The position numbers were made by a program, and so were the translations under genes. Of a DNA stretch of 64,000 bases, positions 55,283-64,000 are shown one piece after another. Every line of letters starts with the position of its first letter. Position 1 is the first letter of the stretch. Under the pieces are notes generated by a model. The model ran no database searches. It was not told where the DNA came from and saw only the letters and a list, made by a program, of their open reading frames with translations. Source of the stretch: Paratinospora sagittata (Eukaryota; Streptophyta; Magnoliopsida; Ranunculales; Menispermaceae); contig CM069593.1 in assembly GCA_035771175.1 (NCBI GenBank), positions 41,353,741-41,417,740 of the forward strand, written 5' to 3'.

Positions 55283-55689
55283 TTTCTCACTGGCAAGGAG
55301 AAAATAAAACCAAGATTTAGGAACTGTAGCCAAGTATAATGTTATAATATGCTCAGCAACAATTTTGAGAGTACTGCAATAAGAAAATCACCTATTTTTC
55401 TAAGCATAGTGCAAGGTTTTTGTTGAGGAATCAAGAACTTTATGTGTCTCGTATGTTTGGCCATGGTGGAAAAACAAGGTTAGAATGTTTATATAATAAG
55501 TATAAAACTTTGCAAGTATTTAAAATGATTTGGTTCTGGTTTTGTTTTTTGAACATACATATATATTTCATTGAAAATCCATACGAGTCATAAGAATTCT
55601 TAAGATTTACCTCGGTAAAACATCCTGATCTAACGTTCTATCGCAATCTTATGCATTCAAACTCTTACTCTTAGTCTTTTCGATTATTA

Positions 55690-55960
55690 TCCAAGTTCAT
55701 GTGTCCCATACCACATGACTTTGGTAATAAGGGTGTTAACCAAAGTTGTATGAACATGGTCTCTAAAAACATCGGCTGAATAGTAGTTCACCAATAGTAT
55801 CTTCCAAGTTTACTCGTCCCATACCGTGTAAACTTAGTGATAATGTTAGTAATGCAACTTTCTCCAAATGTTTCTTTTCAAACAAGGTCATGGGTTTTCT
55901 TACTTCCACATTTTATTTAGTATCTTTCAATTTTGTTGTGTCCCATACCACTCTAAAGTT
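55690..55960 (-). promoter_or_regulatory. Three hairpins with invariant GGTATGGGAC loop, minus-strand gypsy
   Basis: GTCCCATACC occurs on the plus strand at 55703-55712, 55816-55825 and 55940-55949, so the element strand reads GGTATGGGAC three times. Each is inside an inverted repeat: near-perfect CCAAAGTCATGTG/CACATGAACTTGG, perfect AAGTTTAC/GTAAACTT, and a weak third with outer GTATC/GATAC. They lie between ORF1 and gag. The other gypsy copy has all three (62420-62700). Confidence 0.75.
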
Positions 55961-56061
55961 AGTGATACAAAAGAAAAAATGGTTGTAAGTCAGCCCACCA
56001 AAGATAGTCTTAAACAAAACATTGCATTCATATATAAAAGAAAAGTTTGCAATGCCAGTAA

Positions 56062-57678
56062 TCAATCTTGATTTTCCTGCCTACTACCGCTCCTTCTAAA
56101 TCTCCTGCTAGGTACATAACGACTACTAACAGAAGGTTGAGAGTTTGCTCGCTCTGCTTCGGAGTTTTGCATACGTGTTAATATATTATTTTGAGTCTCT
56201 TTCATTTTAGCAATATTGGATGCCATTTCATTTAACCGTTCAAATGGGTTAATCGATTGTCGCATTGGTGGTTGATGGGTCGATTGTCCCATAGGTGGAG
56301 GGTAGGCCATAGGCATTGGGGGAAAGTATTGGTTGTACGGGTGACTCATAGGTGAAAGGTAGTTATTTTGATTGTACGGAGATCCCCTAACTGGAACCCC
56401 TTGGATATTTGGATTTGTTTGAGGTGAAAAGTTTTGAAATAATGGGCTCATTGAGATGTTTTGCCCTCCAAAATTTGGTGTCGCCCAATACTGTTGTTGT
56501 TGGTTCATAGCAACTTGTGGAACTGGTTGATACTGTACCTTAGGAGTTGGAAACTTTTGGTATGAAGTGTTGCCTTGAGTTGGCATGTTCCAGGTTGGTG
56601 GATTTGCTTGAGTACTTTGTCTATCATGACTTGGTTGAGGTTGATTTAGTGTGGCAAATAACTTTTCCTCAGTGAATAGTTTATCGGTTGGATTATCATT
56701 CGGGGCTGGGTTTGATGTAGGATTCTGATTTGGCTCATTATTTGGTACTTCCCTGGCGGGAATCTTGCATCGACTTCTTCGAAGGCAACGTCCATGTTCG
56801 TCTCTCATTCTTTCGGCATTTCCTATCGTCGTGTCGAATACTTCCTCGTTAGTTACCCCTCCTCTCGTGACATATATCTTAAAGATAGAAGATGTTGTAG
56901 CTGGCTCAATGATTTGCTTCGAAGTCCCATCAAAAGTGTTGATGTTTGCTTCGTATAGCATCCTCATGATCAAGACTCCGTAACCAATGAATTCCTTTCT
57001 CAAAGGGTTTTGAATCACCCTCAACATTTGTTGGATGATGATGTGTGGTAGGGAGACCTTTATTTTCTTCTCTATGCAATACAACACAAGAAGTTGGGCC
57101 CTTGACATATTGCCTCTAGTCCATCTTTCTGGCAAGATGTTGCCGTATACAATCTTTCCAAGGCGGGCAAGAGATGGCTTGAGATGATTGTTTGGGAGGT
57201 TGGTGTACGTCGATTGAGTGTATGGCTCCTTGGTGAGGGAATTGAATAATTGTTCATTAGACTCTGCAATCTCTGTAATTGTCTGGGGTTCATGTAGATC
57301 AATAATTCTCTCCTCAATCGGAATCTCCATAAGTCGAGCAATAATCTCGATGTTGATAGGAATTTTTATTCCCATGACTGTTGTCTCCAAAACAGGGTTG
57401 GTCCCCTCTTCTTGAAGTCTCACGCAATTCATGGCTTCGTAGAAAGACCTCACCAAGCTGTAAGAGACGTGACCCTCAACTTTTGTTATGTTCAACCAAC
57501 CCAGAGTTGCGAGTTTGTCGTGAAGGATTGGGCGGAGGCGGAGATCTCTATTGTCGATGCTCCTCATAGTCATATTGTCGATGCTCCTCATAGTCATAAC
57601 CTCCCTCTTGAACAATTCTTTGAGTCTAGTGGGAATTGGTTCCCTACTACTGAAAGTTGCTCCTTCACTTGAGGTCAT
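56062..57678 (-). CDS. ORF1: pre-gag protein of the gypsy element, plant transposon protein-like
   Basis: An open frame of 538 codons from ATG 57678 (MTSSEGATFSS), with no interruption although gag-pol of the same element is broken. Residues about 60-280 contain LGWLNITKVEGHVSYSLVRS, FYEAMN, TTVMGIKIPINIEIIARLM, GNMSRAQLLVLYCIEKKIKV and IIIQQMLR. This order resembles the 'putative plant transposon protein' domain found in several plant retroelements. Residues about 330-500 are Pro/Gln/Asn-rich and low in complexity; the end is charged (RRFRRSGSRQENQD). A 24-base duplication repeats (M)TMRSIDN near residue 30. The homologous ORF in the plus-strand copy shows that it is an old, retained gene. 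Function unknown. Confidence 0.85.
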   Translation of the reverse strand: MTSSEGATFSSREPIPTRLKELFKREVMTMRSIDNMTMRSIDNRDLRLRPILHDKLATLGWLNITKVEGHVSYSLVRSFYEAMNCVRLQEEGTNPVLETTVMGIKIPINIEIIARLMEIPIEERIIDLHEPQTITEIAESNEQLFNSLTKEPYTQSTYTNLPNNHLKPSLARLGKIVYGNILPERWTRGNMSRAQLLVLYCIEKKIKVSLPHIIIQQMLRVIQNPLRKEFIGYGVLIMRMLYEANINTFDGTSKQIIEPATTSSIFKIYVTRGGVTNEEVFDTTIGNAERMRDEHGRCLRRSRCKIPAREVPNNEPNQNPTSNPAPNDNPTDKLFTEEKLFATLNQPQPSHDRQSTQANPPTWNMPTQGNTSYQKFPTPKVQYQPVPQVAMNQQQQYWATPNFGGQNISMSPLFQNFSPQTNPNIQGVPVRGSPYNQNNYLSPMSHPYNQYFPPMPMAYPPPMGQSTHQPPMRQSINPFERLNEMASNIAKMKETQNNILTRMQNSEAERANSQPSVSSRYVPSRRFRRSGSRQENQD

Positions 57679-57796
57679 TCTTTTGCTGAAAGGAAAATAA
57701 ATTCCTAACATTTTTAAGATTTATTCTTTGTCTTTCAGACAATATTTTTTATTTTTCTCTTGATGTTTATGCCATCATGAAATCAAGATTCTTCAT

Positions 57797-58054
57797 TAGC
57801 AATATGATGTATATATATCGTATTCATATATGAATGTATAGATATATATATTTAATCATAACTATATATATAGTTTTCATAAATCAACTATATATATATT
57901 TAAAATTAAACTATATAAAAATCATATATAGTTTTCTTAGATATATATTTAATGCAAATCTTAACTATATATAATTCATATATATATATATATATATAGT
58001 TCTAAAAATATACATATCTAATAACATTTTTCATTCAAATTTTTCATCAATAAT

Positions 58055-58103
<49 letters not shown>

Positions 58104-58354
58104 TATATACTAAGGTATATAGATATATATATTCAATCATAACTATACATATAGTTTTTTAATAAATCATGACCATATGTATATTTAAATAAAACTATAT
58201 AAAAATCATATAGTTTTCTAGACATATATTTAATATAAATCTCAACTATATATAATTGACATATATATATAGTTCTAGAGATATATATATCTAATAAAAA
58301 TTTTTATCCAAAATTTTTTCACTAGTAACATGGTATATATATATATCTCCTATA

Positions 58355-58444
<90 letters not shown>

Positions 58445-58563
58445 ATCATAACAATATATATAGTTTTCAAAATCATAACTATATATATATTTAAATAAAA
58501 CTATATAAAAAATCATATAGTTTTCTAGATATATATTTAATATAAATCTCACTATATATAATT

Positions 58564-58594
<31 letters not shown>

Positions 58595-58800
58595 CTAATA
58601 AAAATTTTCATCAAAATTTTTTTATTAGCAACATGGTATATATATATATCTCCTATATGCATAGATATATAGATATATATATTTAATCATAATCATATAT
58701 ATAGTTTTCATAAATCATAACCATATATATAAATCTAAACTATATAAAACTATATAGTTTTCTTAGATATATATTTAATACAAATCTCAACTATATATAA

Positions 58801-58835
<35 letters not shown>

Positions 58836-58865
58836 CTAAAGATATATATATCTAATGAAAATTTT
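57797..58865 (-). repeat. Four-fold TA-rich repeat array in the gypsy leader
   Basis: Units at about 57797-58046, 58047-58321, 58322-58622 and 58623-58865 each contain TCATAACTATATATATAGTT, ATATATTTAAATAAAACTAT and a TAGATATATATTTAAT block, and end in pure (TA)n of varying length; the tract at 58350-58441 is about 90 bases. One unit-like block exists in the other gypsy copy at 48098-48160. Frames in it (58291-58552) are TA repeats and not genes. Confidence 0.85.
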
Positions 58866-58907
58866 TTTCCCCTAATTTGGTGGACTTGGGCGGGCCATGG
58901 ACTGTAC

Positions 58908-58919
58908 GCTCTGATACCA
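58908..58919 (-). promoter_or_regulatory. Primer-binding site of the minus-strand gypsy
   Basis: TGGTATCAGAGC on the minus strand, exact complement of initiator tRNA-Met, five bases after the LTR end. Confidence 0.9.
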
Positions 58920-58924
58920 TTAAA

Positions 58925-60332
58925 CGTCACATCCCGCCCGGACGCGCCTAAACCGGCTGTACACTCGCGAACGGGGCGCGCATTTGGAATAATAACAATA
59001 GTAATAACATAGTGCGTAGCGGAAATATAATATACAGTACAAGTCTGATTTCATTTAATTCAGAATATAATTTGTACATGAAATGGTCAAGGGAACATAC
59101 TCCCCAAAATTTCCAATGAATAATACAAAGGGTACAAAATGTGGGCCCCATAAACTTGAACCCAGTCCACCCTAATTTCATGTGAAAAATTAGATAATAA
59201 TGGAGTGAGCTTAACGAACTCAGTGGGTAAAATAGTCCGTGGGTATAACAATTAATAGAGCATACTTCAATATCAAATATCTTAAATACACATGAGAACA
59301 TCATAATCAACCAATATGTATGTATGCATAACACCGTCTCGTAATGGTTTGATGAACGTACATCGCTTGAGTTCACGTACAGATGTCCTTCCCCAGGCGT
59401 AGCCAGGTTCTCACTGTACGTCCCTCCTCAGGAACGATGCTCTGGATTCACGTACTGATGTCCCTCCCTAGGCATAGCCGGGTTCTCATTGTACGTCCCT
59501 CTCTAGAGAAATATGATGAATAGCGAGCAATGCTCCTAACTATTCTATGAGTCATAAACCACATACGTCCCTAGGTGGTGATATGTATGATGTCAATGCA
59601 TGAACTGGTCTAGTCTGCTGGTCTGGTCTTTTCTTGACATTTAGACTGACTTTGGCAACGTCTGGTGATCCTTATCAGAGTTGGTATCACGACGTGCAAG
59701 GTTAGGACATTCAATATTACTTGTATAAGCTGATAGCTTTCAACAAGACCAACTAGATTAGTCCCCAGTTGAGAGGTGAGACACAAGGTCTGCTTAAATA
59801 CCAATCGCCTAGAGCAGCCCGCTGCCTCCCGTTCACTATTTAAAGTTAGTGAGGACAAGACCGAGTCTAGTTGAGCCAAATTGACCACAAATCCGGCATT
59901 ATAACAACGTAATACATTAATTCCAAATATACAGGCATAAGTGCGACAGTATAAACATTATATGACATAATGTAGTGTAAATGAACAATAGATATAATAA
60001 TAACTGAATGTAAACTTTAATAAAATTTATAAAACACGCAAACCTATGTTTCGTTCCCCACCTTCAGATAATAACTTCTTCTTTTTCAGATCTGGCGCTT
60101 TCCTTCGGACAGAACTTCATTGTATCACACCGAGAGTCTCAAACAGAAAAGAACTCAGAATGAGTGAAAAGAGGAGGAAAAATCACTAGAGAAGGTGATT
60201 TTGGTGTGAGAAAATGAGGATAGGGCTCCTTATATAGGAAAACTGGCGCCGGAACGTTCGGCAAGCGCACAGACGTTCGGGCATTTCTGCCCAAACGAAT
60301 TTTTTTTTTTTTGTGAAATACAGGGTATTACA
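58925..60332 (-). repeat. 5' LTR of the minus-strand gypsy element
   Basis: 1408 bases, colinear with 48551-49955. The inner terminus reads ...GGATGTGACG instead of TGACA. TATA box TATATAAGG at 60228-60236. Confidence 0.92.
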
Positions 60333-61277
60333 CTCCAAGAGGAAGGAATCAGCCCTATCTTGGAGACACATGTCAGGAAAGTGAAAATTTCCGTCAACGT
60401 CGAAGTTATTTCTCGACTAATGGCAATTCCCATAAGAAACAAGATCATTGACCCACATGAAACTCAGGCCGTCGCAGAGATCGTTGAATCAAGGGAACAA
60501 CTATTTCAACTCCCTCACCCAGAAGGCGTACACCGAAAATACATACTCCTGCCTCCCAAATAATCTCCTAAAACTAACCCTTGCATGCTTTGGGAAAGTT
60601 GTGGTCGATAACATTTGCCTGAAGCAGTGAGTTGGAGTGCAATGTCAAGGGCTCAACTCTTTGTCCTTTACTGCATAGATAAGGAAATCTCCATCTCTTT
60701 ACCTCACATCATCATTTAGTAAATGGTCAGAGTAACCGAAAACCCTACAAAAATAGAATACCTCGGCTATGAAACTTTAATCATGAAGCTGCTAGCCGAG
60801 GAAAACCTTAGTACCTTTGATGAATCTTCCATACCGGTTACAAAAGAGGTTACACTAGCCTCCTATTCTAAAACCTTCATCACAAAAGGAAGGGTAACCG
60901 ATGAAGAACTATTTGGCGACACTTCCGAGGAAAATAGCGGAAGAGCTAGTGACTACACAGAGTGTAGTCGACAAAAGAGTCGATGCAAGATTCCTATCAG
61001 GGAAGCGCCAAATAAAGAAGCAAGTCAGAGGACTGAAAAGAACCCAGACCCAAACAATGAACAACCCAATCATCAATGGGTCATGGAAGAAGAAATCTTT
61101 GGGAACCCAGAAGGAAACTTTGAGCAGCCCCATCCAAATCAAGACGGTTAGGGAGTTCCCGTAAATCCACCTTTCTGGAACCCCTCGGCCCAAGGGAATA
61201 CAATGACTTAAGGGTTTACGACTCAGGAAGTAAGGAAGTACCCTACCAACCGGCTTCACAATTTCCTATGTGCCAAC
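60333..61277 (+). pseudogene. Pre-gag ORF1 of the plus-strand gypsy, middle segment
   Basis: It resumes exactly where 48550 stopped: LQEEGISPILETHVRKVKIS, VNVEVISRLMAIPIRNKI, HETQAVAEIVESREQLF. A one-base shift near 60508 moves to NSLTQKAYTENTYSCLPNNL, then stops at about 60630 and 60720. Frame 60723-61151 continues (RVTENPTKIEYLGYETLIM, ITKGRVTDEELFGDT, SRQKSRCKIPIREAPN). A stop and the hAT-type insertion follow. All blocks have counterparts in ORF1 at 56062-57678. Confidence 0.85.
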
Positions 61278-61872
61278 TAGAGGTGAAATCGGGTCGGGTC
61301 GGGTCAGGTTTTTTGCCCCCTAACCCACCCGACTCGATGAGGTCTGGTGATAGCGGGTTGGACCCGATACCACCCGACCTAAGGTCGGGTCGGTTCGGTC
61401 GGGCCAAGTTTTTGCCCCCTAACCTACCCAACCCGATGAGGTCGGGTGATAACGGGTTCAACCCAATGCCACCTGACCTAAGGTCGTGTCGGTTCGGTCG
61501 GGTTGGCCCCCATTAAATAGCCCAATTTTTTTAAAGGTTAATAACTATTATTTAAGTTTATATTAGTAATAAAATATGTTGGATTATCATGTATCCAACT
61601 TATTAAATTATTATTTAAGCTTTAAAAGATGAGATTTCTCTTTTTGGGGAGAACTCATATATGTACAAGTCAAGCTACTCTTAAACTTGACTTATGGGAA
61701 TGAGGATAAACTCATATATATATATATATATATAAATTTTAAGAGGTTGGATTTGGTAGGGTCTCTAAAAAATTAACCCGACCAACCCGACATATTAATC
61801 AAACCCGACCTGAAATGGTCGAATTTGGTCGGGTTGAGTCGGGTCGGGTCGGTCAGGTTGCTTACACCCCTA
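61278..61872. mobile_element. hAT-type non-autonomous element with TCGGG repeats
   Basis: 595 bases with ends TAGAGGTGAAATC and, from the other side, TAGGGGTGTAAGC. Flanks GTGCCAAC (61270-61277) and GTGCTAAC (61873-61880) are an 8-bp target duplication with one change. Both ends are filled with (G)GGTCG repeats in the same orientation, and a near-duplicate phrase CCCCCTAACC(C/T)ACCC recurs at 61315 and 61414. No transposase. It interrupts ORF1 of the plus-strand gypsy. Confidence 0.82.
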
Positions 61873-62320
61873 GTGCTAACCACCCCAATTTTGGGCTGCA
61901 CTCAACTTCGGAGGACATGATGGCCTAATGAGTCAATTTTTTCAAAACTTTCTAACTCAAGCAAATCCAAACTTTTTAGAAGTTCCGGTAAGGGAGACCT
62001 CTTGTAGGCCAACTCTAGAAGGTTCTCCACCAGTGTTTAGACCTGCCAATCAAACCAACTACCCTCCACCTATGGGACAACCGGCCTACCATCCGTCAAT
62101 GGGACAACCTGCCTACCCTCCCCCGAGGGGACAGCCAGCTAACCCAGATGACCTGTTACTGTTTATGATGTCTTGTGTCATTGAAATGTGTGATGAGTAT
62201 AGAGTTTTGATGAATCAGATGCAGACCTTAGAAGAACGGCAGAACGCCTCTCAGCCTTCTTTTAGTAGTCACTCCTCAACTAGTAGGAGAATTAGGTGGA
62301 ACAGTAAGCAGGAAAATTAG
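61873..62320 (+). pseudogene. Pre-gag ORF1 of the plus-strand gypsy, C-terminal segment
   Basis: HPNFG then SQFFQNFLTQANPNFLEVPV matches SPLFQNFSPQTNPNIQGVPV in the other copy. A Pro/Gln-rich segment with three to four repeats of MGQPAYPP type follows (62065-62145), then LMNQMQTLEERQNASQPSFS and the basic end. Stops at 62320 as in the homologue. Confidence 0.85.
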
Positions 62321-63108
62321 AAAAATTATTGGCATTGTAAAAAAGAAATTCTTTTTATGAATGAAATGTTTTGTTTGAGACTATGTTTGGTGGGCCGACT
62401 TACAACCGTTTTTTCTTTTGTATCACTAACTTTGGAGTGGTATGGGACACAACAAAATTGGAAGATACCAAATAAAACGTGGAAGTAAGAAAATCTACGA
62501 CCTTGTGTACATCTGGGGAAAGTTGAATTACTAACATTCTCACTAAGTTTACACGGTATGGGACGAGTAAACTTGAATGATACTATCAATGAACTACTCT
62601 CCAGTCGATGTTTTGTAGAGATCGTGTCATACAACTTAACTTGGTTGAACTCCTTATTACCAAATTCATGTGGTATGGGACACACAAATTTTGATAATAG
62701 TCGAAAAGACTAAGGAAAAGAGTTTGAACACATAAGAATGCGATAGAACGTTAGATCAAGGTATTTACCGAGGCTAATCTTAGAATCTCTACAACTCGTA
62801 TGGATTTTTAAAAAGGTAAGTATGTTCACAAAAACCAGAACCAAAATATTTGAAATATTTTCAAAATTTTATACTTATTATATAAACACTCTAACCTTGT
62901 TTTATACCATGGCCAAACATACGAGGCACATAAGATTATTTGATTCGTTACCAAAACCTTACACCATACCTAGGAAAATAAGTGGTTTTATATTTGCAGA
63001 ACTCTTAAATCTATGGATTGCTGAGAATATCATATCACTATACTTGGCTACATGTCATGAGAAAAATTCCTAAAAGAAGAGTTTTACTTTCTCTTTGTCA
63101 GTGAGAAA
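62321..63108 (+). promoter_or_regulatory. Leader between ORF1 and gag with three GGTATGGGAC hairpins, plus-strand gypsy
   Basis: Colinear with 55290-56060. GGTATGGGAC lies at 62439-62448, 62555-62564 and 62672-62681. Around the second, AAGTTTAC (62545-62552) pairs perfectly with GTAAACTT (62567-62574). Around the third, CCAAATTCATGTG pairs with CACACAAATTTTG, differing from the other copy on both arms. No coding frame is conserved between the copies here. Confidence 0.72.
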
Positions 63109-64000
63109 ATACAACCCAAAAGAAGAGAAAGATCACGCACTGTTCGTCCAACAGAAGAGGCACCTCTTGAAACACTGAATCAAGAACCGCCGCCTCCAAG
63201 GACAGAGCAGGCCGCACAGGATACTGCCACCACTTCTGGACAGGCAGTGTCACCTCAACCTACACCCTTTACCATGCCTCCGAGCATGGAACACTTTTTC
63301 GCCGGATTCATTGAGGCGATGAAGGCAACTGTACAAATGGTCGTTCGTGAAACAATGGCTAATCAATTGATCACCGTTCAGGCACCTGTCATATCTAATT
63401 CGGACTGCGAAACCGATCAGATCACAAATACAAAAGGCTCCAGCCCATCACTTTTTTGGCCACCCCAGACGCTGATGATGCTCAGAAATGGCTGGACGAG
63501 TCTAAAAAGGTTCTTGAGGCTATGAGAGTCAGCGATGACAGAAAAATTTTTCTAGCTTCATACCAACTCGTTGGTGGAGCTAATCTTTGGTGAAAAATAG
63601 TGAAGAAGGACCCAAGGGTCAATGTGAGAACTATGACTTGGATAGAATTTGAGTCATCGTTCGTTGATGAATATTTCCCTGGCGCCGTGAAGAGGCAAAA
63701 ATGTCAGGAGTTTGCAAGGCTCTATCAGGGCAGCATGACGGTTCGAGAATATGCTACAAAGTTCACAGAATTATCAGTCTTCTCTCTCTCCACAATCTCT
63801 ACGGAGCGAGACAAGACTGAGAAATTCTTCAATGGCCTCCGACCTGACATTCACCAGGCCTTGGCTTTCTTAGAGCTGAAGAACTTTAGGGAACTCGTAA
63901 ATATGGCCATGAACTACAAGCATGATAAGCTTGATCAAGAACAGAGGGAAAATAAGGAAAAACGAGTTGCAACTTTTTTCCAACAGGGCAACAAGAAGAA
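63109..64000 (+). pseudogene. gag of the plus-strand gypsy element, runs off the window
   Basis: The position of the start codon reads ATA (63109-63111; AAAATACAACCC against AAAATGCAAACC in the other copy). The frame continues to PPSMEHFFAGFIEAMKATVQ, shifts near 63440, and goes on with WLDESKKVLEAM, YQLVGGANLW, a TGA, FFNGLRPDIHQAL and QQGNKKK at the edge. This is the same gag domain as at 53840-55282. Confidence 0.88.

Larger units (their letters stand above)
48551..60332 (-). mobile_element. Full-length minus-strand chromovirus-type gypsy element with pre-gag ORF
   Basis: 11,782 bases. Minus-strand order: 5' LTR (58925-60332), PBS, TA-rich leader array, ORF1 (56062-57678), hairpin leader, gag, protease, RT, RNase H, integrase with a chromodomain-like end, polypurine tract and 3' LTR (48551-49955). 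Target duplication is CTCCG (48546-48550) and CTCCA (60333-60337). RT before integrase marks gypsy; the RT wording and the end SIPLVKVLWDHRRVEEET point to the Tekay/Del-type chromoviruses. Several stops and shifts in gag-pol make it non-autonomous now, though catalytic motifs are intact. Confidence 0.93.
43554..64000 (+). mobile_element. Helitron-like element, 5' end; body split by nested insertions
   Basis: TCTATACCTATTTATAAAAG at 43554, preceded by A/T-rich host DNA, matches the usual 5' terminus of plant Helitrons (TC followed by TATACTATTTATAAAAG-like sequence). About 2.4 kb further on lies a Helitron-associated protein start (46007-46445). The element is cut at 46446 by a gypsy element that runs past the window end, so the Helitron 3' hairpin and CTRR end are not visible. 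The end coordinate here is only the window edge. Confidence 0.55.
46446..64000 (+). mobile_element. Plus-strand chromovirus-type gypsy element, 5' part, with nested insertions
   Basis: 5' LTR 46446-48039, degenerate PBS, pre-gag ORF1 (48309-48550, 60333-61277, 61873-62320), hairpin leader (62325-63108) and gag (63109 to window end). It is interrupted by the minus-strand relative 48551-60332 and by a hAT-type element 61278-61872. Removing both reads straight through ORF1, which proves the order of events. Pol and 3' LTR lie beyond 64000. Confidence 0.88.

Noticed and set aside
58291..58552. Frames made of long YIYIYI runs
   Set aside because: Translation of pure (TA)n repeats in the gypsy leader.

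Overview
This window is nuclear DNA of a flowering plant, probably a eudicot with a large, repeat-rich genome. It is AT-rich and is packed with plant-type Ty1/copia and Ty3/gypsy LTR retrotransposons, solo LTRs, MITEs and a Helitron end. Only one intact host-like gene is visible, a 130-residue protein at 6394-6786 with a probable chloroplast transit peptide. No tRNA, rRNA or CRISPR structures were seen.

Layout. 1-3929: the 3' end of a SIRE-like copia element (broken RT/RNase H, polypurine tract, 2.3-kb LTR). 3930-7640: intergenic DNA with two SINE-like remnants around the small host gene. 7648-13098: a complete but dead copia element on the minus strand with LTRs, PBS and all domains. 13503-13940: two abutting Tourist-like MITEs separated by one TTA. 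14233-17870: a small tandem duplication, gypsy-like 3' sequence and a candidate LTR. 17871-26222: four tandem copies of a 2.09-kb unit cut from an intron-containing gag-like plant transposon gene, whose own 3' end follows at 26223-26940. 27196-32240: a rearranged SIRE-like copia element on the minus strand. 33610-35796 and 38681-40745: two solo LTRs with recognisable target-site duplications. 36247-38629: a hAT-like remnant interrupted by a solo gypsy LTR. 42298-42960: a fold-back MITE and a promoter-like island.

43554 to the window end is a nest. A Helitron-like 5' end and its coding remnant are interrupted at 46446 by a plus-strand chromovirus-type gypsy element. That element is interrupted by a complete 11.8-kb minus-strand copy of the same broad family (48551-60332) and by a 595-bp hAT-type element (61278-61872). 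Both gypsy copies carry an extra ORF (about 540 codons in the better copy) between the primer-binding site and gag. Between this ORF and gag both copies keep three hairpin-like sequences that present the same 10-base loop, GGTATGGGAC.

The SIRE-like LTRs share a second unusual architecture. An array of short palindromic motifs lies just upstream of the TATA box. Further downstream, U5-side arrays of small hairpins have stems that change by paired substitutions while the loop (types ACCCGTAA and CGCCCGTAAGT) stays similar. These hairpin systems, the pre-gag ORF and the composite tandem array are the most interesting signals here. Repeat boundaries, reading frames and catalytic motifs were read directly. 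Family names rest on motif recognition, and functions of the hairpins are inference.
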